DNA of 62,756 nucleotides from Pseudonocardia sp. (GCA_029263115.1 JAJCYC010000081.1:1-62756); one strand, 5' to 3'. Counted from the stretch's first letter, positions 27,705 through 36,872 are shown. Made by a program: numbers and translations. Notes: a model not told the origin generated them from the sequence alone.

Positions 27705-29642
27705 GTGTGCGGACTGCTGACCCTGCTCGCTGCGGCCGGGGACGCGCCCGAGAGTGCGGCCGCGGTGTCCGACGCCATGGGCTGCTCCATGCACCGGGGC
27801 CCGGACGAGGGCGGCGCCTGGCACGACGACGACATCGCGTTCGGCTTCCGGCGCCTGTCGATCATCGATGTGGAGCACTCGCACCAGCCGATGCGGTGGG
27901 GTCCGGCCGATGACCCCGGGCGCTACACGGTCGTCTTCAACGGCGAGATCTACAACTATCCCGAGTTGCGCGCCGAGCTCACTCGCCAGCGCGGAGCGAG
28001 GTTCGCCACCGACGGCGACACCGAGGTGCTCGTCGCCGCCTACCATCACTGGGGTGCGGCGGTGGTGGAGCGGCTGCGCGGGATGTTCGCGTTCCTCATC
28101 TGGGACAGCCGTGAGCGGGGGCTGTTCGGGGCCAGGGACCCGTTCGGGATCAAGCCGCTGTTCTACGCCGAGGGCCCCGCGGGCATCGCCTTCGCGAGCG
28201 AGAAGAAGAGCCTGCTCGCCCTGGCCCCGGAACTCGGGCTCGCCGCCGACGGCGGCGACCTCGACGACGCGGCCCTGCAGTACTACCTCACGCTGCAGTA
28301 CGTTCCTGAGCCCGCGACCCTGCACCGCGCGATCCGGCGGATCGAGTCGGGCACCCGGTTCACCGTGCGCCCGGGCGGCGAGGTGGACCAGGAGCGCTAC
28401 TTCCGACCGGTCCTGCACGGGGGAACAGGTTCGGGCCCGGCGGTTCACGAGAGGCTCGCGGGCGTGTTGCGCGACTCGGTGGCCGTGCACATGCGCGCGG
28501 ACGTGCCGGTCGGGGCCTTCCTCTCCGGTGGCATCGATTCGACCGCCATCGTCGCGTTGGCCCGCAGGCACAACCCGGACCTGATCACGTTCACCGCGGG
28601 ATTCGAACGGGCCGCCTACTCGGAGGTGGACGTGGCCGCAGAGACCGCGGCGGCCCTGGGGGTGCGGCACGTGGTCCGGACGGTGTCGGCGCAGGAGATG
28701 ATGGACGCGTTGCCGCTGATCGTCTGGTACCTCGACGACCCGGTGGCCGACCCGGCGCTGGTGCCGCTGTGGTTCGTGGCCCGCGAGGCCGCCCGGCACG
28801 TCAAGGTCGTGCTGTCGGGTGAGGGCGCCGACGAGCTGTTCGGCGGCTACACGATCTACGGCGAGCCGGCGTCGCTGGCGCCGTTCGAGCGGCTGCCGGG
28901 GACGGTGCGTGCGCTCCTGGGCCGGATGTCGGCGCGGCTGCCCGACGGGCTGCGCGGCAAGGACCTGCTCCGGCGTGGAGGCCTCCCGCTGGAGCAGCGC
29001 TACTACGGCAACGCCCGCGTTTTCCGACCCGACCAGCTGGCTACGGTGCTGCGCCGACACGATCCCGACCGGCCGATCTCCGAGGTGACCGGGCCGCACT
29101 ACCGCGACTCGGCCGAGTGGGACCCGGTGTCGCGGATGCAGCACGTGGACCTGTTCACCTGGTTGCGCGGCGACATCCTGGTCAAGGCCGACAAGATGAC
29201 AATGGCGAACTCACTGGAGCTGCGGGTGCCGTTCCTGGACCCGGAGGTGTTCGCGTTCGCGTCGGGGCTGCCGCTCGCGGAGAAGCTGGCCCACGGCACC
29301 ACCAAGTACGCGCTGCGCCGCGCCCTGGACGGGATCGTCCCACCGCATGTGCTGCACCGGCGAAAGCTCGGCTTCCCGGTGCCGATTAGGCACTGGCTCC
29401 GCGCGGAGATGTATGACTGGGCCAGGGCGGTCGTGGCGGACTCCGGGGCCGGGCACCTGATCGACCTGACGGCCGTGGGCCGGATGCTCGACGCGCACCG
29501 CACCGGTCCCGTCGACCACAGCCGCCGCCTCTGGGCGGTGCTGGTGTTCCTGCTGTGGCACGGGATCTTCGTCGAACACCGGATCCGGCCGACGGTCCCG
29601 GACGCGTCGTCGGTCCGGCCATCGGACTCCGGTTCGCGATGA
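27705..29642 (+). CDS. asnB: glutamine-hydrolysing asparagine synthetase
   Basis: 645 residues. GTG 27,705 places Cys immediately after the initiator (CGLLTLL), the nucleophile of class II glutamine amidotransferases. The amidotransferase domain (~1-215) has MHRGPDEGG, VFNGEIYNY and GMFAFLIWD. The synthetase domain (~235-600) has the ATP-pyrophosphatase loop AFLSGGIDSTAIVAL and LSGEGADELFGGY. It makes Asn from Asp, ATP and Gln, although many such actinobacterial proteins amidate other carboxylates. It stands alone, converging on a serine hydrolase gene across a strong hairpin. Confidence 0.9.
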   Translation: MCGLLTLLAAAGDAPESAAAVSDAMGCSMHRGPDEGGAWHDDDIAFGFRRLSIIDVEHSHQPMRWGPADDPGRYTVVFNGEIYNYPELRAELTRQRGARFATDGDTEVLVAAYHHWGAAVVERLRGMFAFLIWDSRERGLFGARDPFGIKPLFYAEGPAGIAFASEKKSLLALAPELGLAADGGDLDDAALQYYLTLQYVPEPATLHRAIRRIESGTRFTVRPGGEVDQERYFRPVLHGGTGSGPAVHERLAGVLRDSVAVHMRADVPVGAFLSGGIDSTAIVALARRHNPDLITFTAGFERAAYSEVDVAAETAAALGVRHVVRTVSAQEMMDALPLIVWYLDDPVADPALVPLWFVAREAARHVKVVLSGEGADELFGGYTIYGEPASLAPFERLPGTVRALLGRMSARLPDGLRGKDLLRRGGLPLEQRYYGNARVFRPDQLATVLRRHDPDRPISEVTGPHYRDSAEWDPVSRMQHVDLFTWLRGDILVKADKMTMANSLELRVPFLDPEVFAFASGLPLAEKLAHGTTKYALRRALDGIVPPHVLHRRKLGFPVPIRHWLRAEMYDWARAVVADSGAGHLIDLTAVGRMLDAHRTGPVDHSRRLWAVLVFLLWHGIFVEHRIRPTVPDASSVRPSDSGSR

Positions 29643-29658
29643 CGACGTGTGGCGGCGG

Positions 29659-29688
29659 GGCGGTCCTCACCCGCGGGTGAGCACCGCC
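29659..29688. terminator. bidirectional hairpin between asnB and serine hydrolase
   Basis: A 16-bp perfect palindrome, CTCACCCGCGGGTGAG, extended after one mismatch by GGCGGT/ACCGCC, so 30 bases fold with a single C-C mismatch. It overlaps the last codons of the minus-strand gene and lies 17 bp after asnB. Its symmetry suits termination in both directions. Confidence 0.6.
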
Positions 29689-30593
29689 AAAGCGGCGTCG
29701 GCCACGGCCGTCAGTTCCGCTCGAGCCGCGCTCCACCCCGGCGCCCGCGGGACCCGGCTCAGCAGGACCACGATGAAACGTTGCTCGGCGTTCACCGCGC
29801 CGGCGCTGTGCAGGTAGTACTGGCCGGAGAAGCAGCACATCCATCCCTGTTTGGCGATGGTGTCGAGCCCGCCCGCCGCTTCCACGTCCGGCGCGAGCAG
29901 TGCGAAGGCCTGGTCGAACCCGTCATGCGCGATCGCCGGCGCCGCGGCCAGGAACGCCACGATCAGGTCGCGATCCCCGGACGGCATCTCCTCCAGAACG
30001 TGGCGGTAGACGCGGACCATGTCCGTGGCCGACGTCGACATCTCGCCCCACTGCGTCGTGTCGTCCGGAGCCGAGGTGGCCGTGAGGTCGAGCCGAGCGC
30101 TCACCCGCGCCGCCGCGCCGGCCCCGTCGAACTTGACCCAGAGCACGTTCATGGCACCGTCGTCGCTCGGGCCCAGGGCGCGGCGGATGAGGTCGATATC
30201 CTCGTCGGACACGGCGAGCCCAGTCGACCGCCTGCGCTCTAGGATGTCGACGGCAACGATCACCTTGGCTACCGACGCCGTGTAGAACGGCTCGGAGCCC
30301 CGCGAACCGACGGCGATCTCGCCCGTGGCCCGGTCCAGCACGGCGACGCCGAGCTGGGTCGAGGGTGCGGCGGCGTCCTGCGCCGCACTCACCGCGCTCT
30401 GGGCGATGACCGACGGCGCCGAGGTGGCCGACGGCGGGCTGCTGCTCACTGTCGGCGTGCTGCTGCCCTCCGAGGCCTCCGCGACCAGGTCCGCGGCGCA
30501 CCCGGTCACCGAAAGAATCGCCAACGACATCGTCGCGACCATCCGACGGGTGTGGCCGGCTCCGCCAGTCCGCACCGGCTGGCTCCTGCGCAA
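29667..30593 (-). CDS. lipoprotein serine hydrolase (β-lactamase-like fold)
   Basis: 308 residues. TTG 30,593 follows GGAAGGA by seven bases and gives a basic n-region, a hydrophobic segment and a lipobox (LSVTGC). A Ser/Thr/Pro-rich linker precedes the hydrolase domain, which holds SVAK, the nucleophile-Lys pair of penicillin-recognising enzymes. Later motifs are less standard: PSDDGAMN at the SxN place and KQGWM at the KTG place. Function may be as a penicillin-binding-like or cell-wall protein rather than a true β-lactamase. Anchoring at the membrane surface is likely. Confidence 0.75.
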   Translation of the reverse strand: MRRSQPVRTGGAGHTRRMVATMSLAILSVTGCAADLVAEASEGSSTPTVSSSPPSATSAPSVIAQSAVSAAQDAAAPSTQLGVAVLDRATGEIAVGSRGSEPFYTASVAKVIVAVDILERRRSTGLAVSDEDIDLIRRALGPSDDGAMNVLWVKFDGAGAAARVSARLDLTATSAPDDTTQWGEMSTSATDMVRVYRHVLEEMPSGDRDLIVAFLAAAPAIAHDGFDQAFALLAPDVEAAGGLDTIAKQGWMCCFSGQYYLHSAGAVNAEQRFIVVLLSRVPRAPGWSAARAELTAVADAALAVLTRG

Positions 30594-30658
30594 GGAGACG
30601 TCCTTCCGTTGCGGCGGATCGCGGGCGCTGCCGGGGCAAATCTACCCGGTCGATCCGG

Positions 30659-31687
30659 TCACGCCGCGACCGCCCGCGGTTTCGTCGGGGTGATCCCGAG
30701 GTGGAAGTGGTCCTGGTGGACGTCGTCGGTGAAGAAGCCGGTCCCGGGTGGGACGATCGGACCGCCGACCTCAGTGGCCCCTGCTCGCCCGGCCGCCGCC
30801 ATGAACTCGGCGATCACCGGATCGTTGCGAGGGATCTCGACCACCAGACGTCCGTCGATCGCCCGGACGTCGACGGCCCGTCCCACTGTGTGGTTCGACA
30901 GCCGGGTGGTCGGGAAGACGGTACCGGGATGGCCGGACACGAGGACCTGCACGTCCAGGTCGCGAGTGCGGCCGAGTTGGTCGAGCACGGACAGGATGGG
31001 GTCGCCCACGCGGCGGTCGGCGATGTCTGTTCGGCCGGGCTCGGGGATGCGGATGCGCGGATTGTCCAGGACCGCGCGGCCCAGGTCGGTGGGCCCGCCG
31101 GGGCGAGCTGGCGCGTACTCGGGTCGCGGCGGGTCGATGACCGAGGTGACCTGCCAGTCGCCGTCGGGGCCCGGTCGCAGCCGGATGTCGAGCAGGATCT
31201 CCCTGGTCCGCTCATCCTCGTCGGTGCGCAACCACTGACGGGCCAGGACCATCACGCTCGCTGCGCTGTCGGTCAACCCCCCGTACTGGGGGTAGACGAT
31301 CGTCGTGACGGCCTCCCGCGCAGGCACGTCGAGCAGCGGAGCAGCGGTGGCGGCCATCTCCGGCGCGTACCCGGCCGCCACGACGCGCGAGCGTCCGTCG
31401 CTGGCGCCGGACGCTCCCCAGGTCCCCACCCGCTGTACGAATCGGGAGGCGGCCTCCTTGACCTGGCCGTTCATGTCCCCGGCAGCAGCGACGAAGCCGT
31501 CGGTCACCGGGAACGGAGGGGCCGCCGCGTTCGCCGACGGCGAGGGGGCCTCCGTGCCGGATGCCGCGACGGTCCCCGGTGGGTCGACCGGGCGACCAGG
31601 GACGCCTGCGACAAGGGCGGTGATGCCCATGGACAGTACGGCGGCGACGGCGAAACCCGCGACCGCGACGCGTAGTGCGAACCGCAA
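30659..31687 (-). CDS. exported M15/D,D-carboxypeptidase-like protein
   Basis: 342 residues from TTG 31,687, with GGAGAG seven bases upstream; the longer frame upstream is shadow. A signal anchor (FALRVAVAGFAVAAVLSMGITALVAG) precedes an extracytoplasmic part. The C-terminal ~140 residues carry VLVSGHPG, LSNHTVGRAVDVRAIDG and DDVHQDHFHLG, His/Asp motifs like those of M15 peptidases and extensin-like proteins that bind zinc. The start lies one base after the stop of the upstream GNAT gene, so they are co-translated. Action on peptidoglycan is likely; the exact bond is unknown. Confidence 0.7.
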   Translation of the reverse strand: MRFALRVAVAGFAVAAVLSMGITALVAGVPGRPVDPPGTVAASGTEAPSPSANAAAPPFPVTDGFVAAAGDMNGQVKEAASRFVQRVGTWGASGASDGRSRVVAAGYAPEMAATAAPLLDVPAREAVTTIVYPQYGGLTDSAASVMVLARQWLRTDEDERTREILLDIRLRPGPDGDWQVTSVIDPPRPEYAPARPGGPTDLGRAVLDNPRIRIPEPGRTDIADRRVGDPILSVLDQLGRTRDLDVQVLVSGHPGTVFPTTRLSNHTVGRAVDVRAIDGRLVVEIPRNDPVIAEFMAAAGRAGATEVGGPIVPPGTGFFTDDVHQDHFHLGITPTKPRAVAA

Positions 31688-31688
31688 C

Positions 31689-32396
31689 TCAGCTCTCCTC
31701 CGGTGCGTCGGTCCACCGCACGAACCGCTGCACGGTGCGGCCGTCGCGGGTGTGGATGCGCCGCAGTGCGGTCCATCCCGTGCGCCGGTAGAACTCGACC
31801 GACCCGGCGGAGCCCACGTCGGTGACGAGCTCGATCCGCCGCACGTCAGCCCTGGCGCAACGGTCGATGAACTCGTTGGTGAGCACGCGCCCGGAGCCGG
31901 TGCGACGCAGGGCGGGGGCCACCGCAACCGCGGTGAGCTCGGCCACCGCGGCCGTCCCGACCGCGCCGGGCGGTACCGACGGCGTGTGGCGAGGCGCACG
32001 CAGGCCCCGCAGGTAAGGCCGGAGGCGGGTGCGCAGGAAGCTGGCCAGGACGCGCGGCCGCAGGACGAGTGCACCGGCGGCGCGAACGATCAATCGGGTC
32101 CGGTAGCGGGTAAGCAGCTCGTGGCGATACGCTTCCCGGTCGAGTGCGCCGATCAGGAACCCTGCGATGCCCTGCTCGCCTTCCTGCCCCGGCCCGTCGA
32201 CGACGAGCGCGAGGGCGTGCGGGCTGTCCAGGTAAGCGCGGTGCCAGCAAGCGACGAAGTGGTGGCCCAGCCGGGGGAACAGGCCTACCGGCAGGTTCTG
32301 AACGTGCAGCTGTGCCATGGCGGGGATGTCGGCAGGGGCCGCTTCGCGCACGAGGACCGGCGCAGGGACCCTGGTCTGGACCGCGCGTGGCCGCAT
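31689..32396 (-). CDS. GNAT-family N-acetyltransferase
   Basis: 235 residues from ATG 32,396 (MRPRAVQTRVP). The fold is intact: an N-terminal APADIPAMAQLHVQNLP strand-helix, a central GIAGFLIG strand, an acetyl-CoA loop around VAPALRRTGSGRVLTNEFI and the C-terminal SAGSVEFYRRTGW. An insertion of about 40 residues between the central strands is basic and may cover the active site. It directly precedes the exported M15-like gene. Substrate unknown. Confidence 0.8.
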   Translation of the reverse strand: MRPRAVQTRVPAPVLVREAAPADIPAMAQLHVQNLPVGLFPRLGHHFVACWHRAYLDSPHALALVVDGPGQEGEQGIAGFLIGALDREAYRHELLTRYRTRLIVRAAGALVLRPRVLASFLRTRLRPYLRGLRAPRHTPSVPPGAVGTAAVAELTAVAVAPALRRTGSGRVLTNEFIDRCARADVRRIELVTDVGSAGSVEFYRRTGWTALRRIHTRDGRTVQRFVRWTDAPEES

Positions 32397-32535
32397 GGCC
32401 GGAGTCGGACGGAGAACGGTGTCGGAAAGCGGATCTCGCGGATGGGGCAAAGGATGCACGGGCAACTCCACGGGTGATGCCCGGTGGGGCCGACCGGGCT
32501 GCGAACCGCCCGACGCGCCCTGGAAGGGCCGGTCG

Positions 32536-33084
32536 TCAGACGGCGGGAACGTGACCGGTCGCGGGTGGTCCCCGCCGGTAAAGAGGACCGAGAGGAGCCC
32601 AGCGCTGGCCGGGCGTAGCCCGGACCGCACCGACCGGGGCTCCGGCGACCCGAGGCTTGGCACCGAGATCGAGCAGCCGCAGCCAGCGACGGACGGCACG
32701 TCGCACGTCGCACGTGTGCAGGAGCTGCTCGGCGCACGCCACCGCCACCACGATCGCCGCCGCGACCACGACCGGTAACACCGAGACCGACGTCTCCTGG
32801 ACAGCGTGACCAACCGTTCCGGCCGGTACCGAGGATTCGAAGGCCCTGGTCGTTGCGTGCAGGACCGGCTGGGCGACGAACGTGGCAGTGACCGTCGCGA
32901 ACAGCGCGCGGTAGCGCCCGGCGAAGCGGATCCGCATCAGCGCGACCAGTACGCCGACCATGGCCAAGGACGTCGTGTGCAGAGGGTGCCCGCCGACGAA
33001 GACGTCCGACACGACTGCGACCGCCGTGGCGAGCGATGCGGCGATTGCGACGGCCACCGGGCGTCGGCTCAGGTCAGGGTGCAT
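32536..33084 (-). CDS. four-helix membrane protein, QPVLHA family (paralogue 3)
   Basis: 182 residues from ATG 33,084 (MHPDLSRRPVAV). The family landmarks are clear: AVAVVSDVFVGGHPLHTTSLA, AGRYRALFATVTATFVAQPVLHA, a loop with GHAVQETS, and ACAEQLLHT. A basic tail of ~55 residues follows. It is divergent from paralogue 4, with 181 bp between their starts, and the two are very alike over the helices, so a local duplication with inversion is likely. Confidence 0.7.
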   Translation of the reverse strand: MHPDLSRRPVAVAIAASLATAVAVVSDVFVGGHPLHTTSLAMVGVLVALMRIRFAGRYRALFATVTATFVAQPVLHATTRAFESSVPAGTVGHAVQETSVSVLPVVVAAAIVVAVACAEQLLHTCDVRRAVRRWLRLLDLGAKPRVAGAPVGAVRATPGQRWAPLGPLYRRGPPATGHVPAV

Positions 33085-33265
33085 GCGGTCACCTCCTGGC
33101 CGGACACGCACTTTCGGCTCGACGAACATGCCGACCGTATCGCGAACCGTGGATCCACCGCAGCCTCACCCCGATCTCGCCCCTGGGGTGCTTGGATCGG
33201 ACCAGGCTGTTCGGACTGAGCACGGTCCTGTGGACGACAATCAGCGGTGAGGGAGGCGACACCAG

Positions 33266-33823
33266 ATGGGCGGTTCCGTCGACGTCTCCGCAGCTCGCCG
33301 GACCGCGACGGTCCTCGCCGCCGCAGTGACGGCGGTGGTGGCTCTCGGCGCGGACCTGTTCGCCAGCCGGCACCCGATGCACACGGTGACCCTCGCCCTG
33401 GTCGTCGGCGTCGTCGCCCTGACCCGGGTGGCGGTGCTCGGCCGGCACCGGTGCTTGTTCGCCGCGGTGAGCGGCGCGGTGGTGGCGCAGCCCGTCCTGC
33501 ACGCCGCGATGAAGGTGTTCCCCGCCGCAGCGGATCGCGTGCCGGGTGCGACGCACGCCGTCGACGAGGCCTCCATCACCGTCCTGCACGTCCTCTTGAC
33601 CGCGGTGGTCGTGGTCGCCGTCGCGGGAGCCGAGCAGCTCCTGCTCCTGGCTGGCATCCGGCAACCGTGCGCGTCCTGGCTCCGGCCTCTCGACCTCTCA
33701 ACTTCCCGGCTACCGCGCAGCGCGCCACCCCTGCCGGAGGGGGCTCCCGCGCCCCGCTGGTCCTGCGTGGCACACCTGCCCCGGCGCGGCCCGCCGGCGA
33801 CGCGGGCATCTCTCGCCACATGA
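33266..33823 (+). CDS. four-helix membrane protein, QPVLHA family (paralogue 4)
   Basis: 185 residues from ATG 33,266 (MGGSVDVSAARR). Landmarks: ALGADLFASRHPMHTVTLA, LGRHRCLFAAVSGAVVAQPVLHAAMKVFP, THAVDEAS and AGAEQLLLLAG. The conserved Asp, the two His of the first half, the His of the loop and the Glu-Gln of helix 4 match paralogue 3 position by position. The C-terminal tail is Pro/Arg-rich. It precedes the Lgt-like gene by 195 bp. Confidence 0.7.
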   Translation: MGGSVDVSAARRTATVLAAAVTAVVALGADLFASRHPMHTVTLALVVGVVALTRVAVLGRHRCLFAAVSGAVVAQPVLHAAMKVFPAAADRVPGATHAVDEASITVLHVLLTAVVVVAVAGAEQLLLLAGIRQPCASWLRPLDLSTSRLPRSAPPLPEGAPAPRWSCVAHLPRRGPPATRASLAT

Positions 33824-34017
33824 CGGTCCACGCTCACCCAGTCCCGTAGCGGCACCAGCGAGCGTGTCGTGTCGGACGGCCACCGCCCGTCGGTCTCGGC
33901 TGGCGCCGACCCCAACCTCCCCACGGCCCTCGGCTGTCCCTGCCGACGCCGTGCCCCCGCTGCGCCCGATCGGCGCACCCCTGAACCCGGCTGCGCCGGT
34001 GAAGGAGATCTGAACCA

Positions 34018-35343
34018 ATGAGCCGTGAACAACGGCGTCGCGCCGAGCGTGAACAGCGCCGGCGCGCCCGCAACACGAACGCCACCACCACTACGACCAC
34101 CACCGCCGCCGCCCCGCGACGACCCGTCGACCCTCCGGCGATCCAGTCGGTGCTGCAGGAACTCGAGCGCCGCGACCAGACCGGCAAGATCTCCACGGCA
34201 GCGGTCGGCGCGAAGCGGGACTCGGTCGATCAGGCTCCCGCTGCGACGCCGCGGGCGACGACGAGCGCATCGCTGGAGACGACGCCGGCGACCTGCGGCC
34301 AGTTCGACGAGCTCGAGCCGAAGGCGATCGGTATGAGTTACACCTTCGAGGCCCCGGCCGACGGCGAACCTTTCCCGATGCAGGTCCGGTTCGAGGGCCG
34401 GCGAACCGACGTGTCCGGCGAGCCGACGGCGGCGGACCGGTTCAGCCTCGTCGAGACCGTCGATCCGGTACGACCGGGCACCGGACGGCTCACCCTGACC
34501 CGGCGCGTCGAGAACCTGGCGCCGGGGGAGTGGACGGTGTCAGCGTGGCCGGTGCCCGAAATCGGCACACCGGCCGGGCGGCCGCTGCCGGCCCGGGCCG
34601 AGGCGTCCGGGACCACCGGGTTCGCCCCGATCATCCGGGTACGCGCGCCCGGCGTGCTCCTGGGGGCGTGGCCGGGGATGGTCGCCCTTGGCGCGGTCGT
34701 CGCGCTGACCGTGCTGGGCCTGCTGGCCGCCTCCGCCGGGCACCCGGTCGTGCCGGTCCTGCTGCTGGCGTTCGTTGCGTGCCTGGTCGGGGTCCTGGGC
34801 GCCCGCATGTACTACCGGGTCGAGCGGCTGTTCCGCCGCCGCGCCGGCGCGGGGGTGCAGGGGATGTGCATCCAGGGTTTCGTGCTGGCCGCGGTAGGGA
34901 CGGTAGTCGTGGGGGCGATTCCGCTGGGCGTGCCGCTCGGCGGGTTGCTCGACGCCACCGCGCCCGGGCTGCTGTTCGGGACGGCGATCGGCCGGGTGGG
35001 GTGCTTCCTGGGAGGATGCTGCGCCGGACGGCCCACGAGTTCGCCGTTCGGGTTGTGGTCCTCCGACCGACGCCTGGGTGTCCGCCGGATCCCGACGCAG
35101 CTCGTCGAGTCGGTGATTTCCTTGACGATCGGGCTGGCGGCGCTCCTCGTCGTCGTGTCGGGGCCGACGACGGTCCCCCCGGGCGGGGTCTTCGCGGCCG
35201 CGATGGCCGCGTTCGTCCTGGGACGGCAGCTGGTGTTCCCGCTACGTGCGATGCCCCGCAACACCAGCTACGGGCGGGTGCTCGCCATCACGGTCTCGGC
35301 GGTCGTGCTGATCGGGGTCGTCGCCGCGGCGGTGCTCGGCTGA
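34018..35343 (+). CDS. Lgt-family (prolipoprotein diacylglyceryl transferase-like) membrane protein with an N-terminal β-domain
   Basis: 441 residues. Residues ~1-90 are basic then Thr/Ala-rich and probably disordered. Residues ~95-205 look like a β-sandwich (MSYTFEAPADGEPFPMQV, later GEWTVSAWPVPEIG). The membrane part (~215-440) has TAIGRVGCFLGGCCAGRP, FGLWSSDRR and RRIPTQLVESV, the pattern of Lgt-like proteins (R-x-GCF-x-x-GCC-x-GRP, then H/R-P-T-Q-L-x-E). Typical Lgt has no such N-terminal extension. True Lgt transfers diacylglycerol to prolipoproteins; whether this fusion does is not shown. ATG 34,018 follows GGAG by nine bases. Confidence 0.75.
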   Translation: MSREQRRRAEREQRRRARNTNATTTTTTTAAAPRRPVDPPAIQSVLQELERRDQTGKISTAAVGAKRDSVDQAPAATPRATTSASLETTPATCGQFDELEPKAIGMSYTFEAPADGEPFPMQVRFEGRRTDVSGEPTAADRFSLVETVDPVRPGTGRLTLTRRVENLAPGEWTVSAWPVPEIGTPAGRPLPARAEASGTTGFAPIIRVRAPGVLLGAWPGMVALGAVVALTVLGLLAASAGHPVVPVLLLAFVACLVGVLGARMYYRVERLFRRRAGAGVQGMCIQGFVLAAVGTVVVGAIPLGVPLGGLLDATAPGLLFGTAIGRVGCFLGGCCAGRPTSSPFGLWSSDRRLGVRRIPTQLVESVISLTIGLAALLVVVSGPTTVPPGGVFAAAMAAFVLGRQLVFPLRAMPRNTSYGRVLAITVSAVVLIGVVAAAVLG

Positions 35344-35351
35344 TCGGGCGG

Positions 35352-36872
35352 TCAGGCCCGGCGACCCGGGTGTGCCATGGCGGGTCGCAACGGCACCCGG
35401 CCGACCCGCACGCGGTCCACCGATCGGCCGGCTCCGACGGGCACCGCAGGCCGGGGAGCCTCTCGACCGGGTGCGACGGGCGCCGGGCCGGAGCCCGCCA
35501 CGTGGAGCCCGGGCCCGGGTGCGACCGGGGCGTCGTGGTGGGCCTTGACCTGAGGCGTCCAGGTCGGGCCGGGGTTGCCGGGTCGGGCCCGGTGTCGTCC
35601 GCCGCGGGTGGCGAGTTCGGGTTCGGCGGGCAGCATCCCGCGGCGGCGCAGCGCGCGCAGTGCGACCGCGCACGCACCGCCGATCCCGGCCAGCACCACC
35701 CATGGGACGGCCGGGAGCCCGGCGTCCCGCGCGGCGCCGAGCACCCAGCCGGTGCCGAGGTTGCCCAGCAGGATCCCGACCCCGCACACCGTGTTGTAGA
35801 GCCCGTAGTGCGTGGCGACGAGGCGGTCGCCGGACAGCGCGACGATGGTGTCCATCTCGAACGGGAACACGATCGCGGTGCCGAGCGCGAGCACGGCCGC
35901 GGCGACGAGCAGGGCGGTGACGCCGAGGACGGAGGCGGCCAGGCTGTCGGCCGCGACCGGTACCGCTTCGGCTACGGCCAGCGGCAGGAACGCCCCGGCC
36001 AGGACCAACAGCCCGCCGGTGATGGACCGGCCCGGCCCCCACCGGGCCCGACACCATGCCGTCACCCGCAGTTGTCCGACGATAGTGACCAGTCCGGACA
36101 CGGCGAAGACCGCGGCCACCACCGATGTCGCGGCGAGATCGCTGGCCACGACGAGCCGGGCCTGCAACGGCAGCGCCAGGTACACCTGGAACGACAGCAC
36201 GTAGGACCCGGCCATGGCGGCGGAGAACAGCATGAACGACCGGTTGCCCAGGATGCCCCGCCACTGGGTGGTCACCGACCCGCCGGTACCGGACGGGGTG
36301 CCGCCGCGCTGTGGCAGCGCCCGGATCTGCAGCACGGTGAGCACCGCGAACACCCCGGCGGCGACCAGGCAGGTGAGGCTGAAGTTGATCCCGGTCAGGG
36401 CGAGTCCGATCAGCGGTCCGGACAGGATCCCGGTCTGGTAGAACACGCTGAACAGGGCGAAGGCCTCGACCCGGCGTTCCCCGGCGTCCTGGGCCAGGTA
36501 TGCGCGGACGGCCGGGTTGAACAGCGCACCGGCGAACCCGGTCGCCGCGGACGCCGCGATCAGCGCGGGAACCGAGTCGACCAGGCCCAGCAGGACGAAA
36601 CCTGCGGTGCGCAGCGCGCACCCGGCGACGATCAGCGGCTTGTAACCGAACCGGTCGGCCAGGCTCCCGCCGATCAGGAACATGCCCTGCTGGGAGAAGT
36701 TGCGCACGCCCAGGATCAGCCCGACCAGCCACGTCGCAAGGCCGAGCGTTCCGGACAGGTGGGCGGCGAGGTAGGGGATGAGCATGTAGAAGCCGATGTT
36801 GATGGTCAGCTGGTTGAGCAGCAGCAGCTGCACCGGCCGGGGGAACGACCGGTATTGGGCCAGGGTGTGCAT
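35352..36872 (-). CDS. MFS transporter, 12 helices
   Basis: 506 residues with about twelve helices, then a Pro/Arg-rich tail of ~85 residues. The MFS A-motif lies in loop 2-3 (GGSLADRFGYKPLI). The ATG at 36,872 shares one base with the stop of the PLP-enzyme gene (TGATG), so the two are translationally coupled. Pairs of a cysteine-synthase-like enzyme and an MFS exporter usually make and export a small amino-acid-derived metabolite or its building block. The substrate is inferred only from that context. Confidence 0.85.
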   Translation of the reverse strand: MHTLAQYRSFPRPVQLLLLNQLTINIGFYMLIPYLAAHLSGTLGLATWLVGLILGVRNFSQQGMFLIGGSLADRFGYKPLIVAGCALRTAGFVLLGLVDSVPALIAASAATGFAGALFNPAVRAYLAQDAGERRVEAFALFSVFYQTGILSGPLIGLALTGINFSLTCLVAAGVFAVLTVLQIRALPQRGGTPSGTGGSVTTQWRGILGNRSFMLFSAAMAGSYVLSFQVYLALPLQARLVVASDLAATSVVAAVFAVSGLVTIVGQLRVTAWCRARWGPGRSITGGLLVLAGAFLPLAVAEAVPVAADSLAASVLGVTALLVAAAVLALGTAIVFPFEMDTIVALSGDRLVATHYGLYNTVCGVGILLGNLGTGWVLGAARDAGLPAVPWVVLAGIGGACAVALRALRRRGMLPAEPELATRGGRHRARPGNPGPTWTPQVKAHHDAPVAPGPGLHVAGSGPAPVAPGREAPRPAVPVGAGRSVDRVRVGRVPLRPAMAHPGRRA

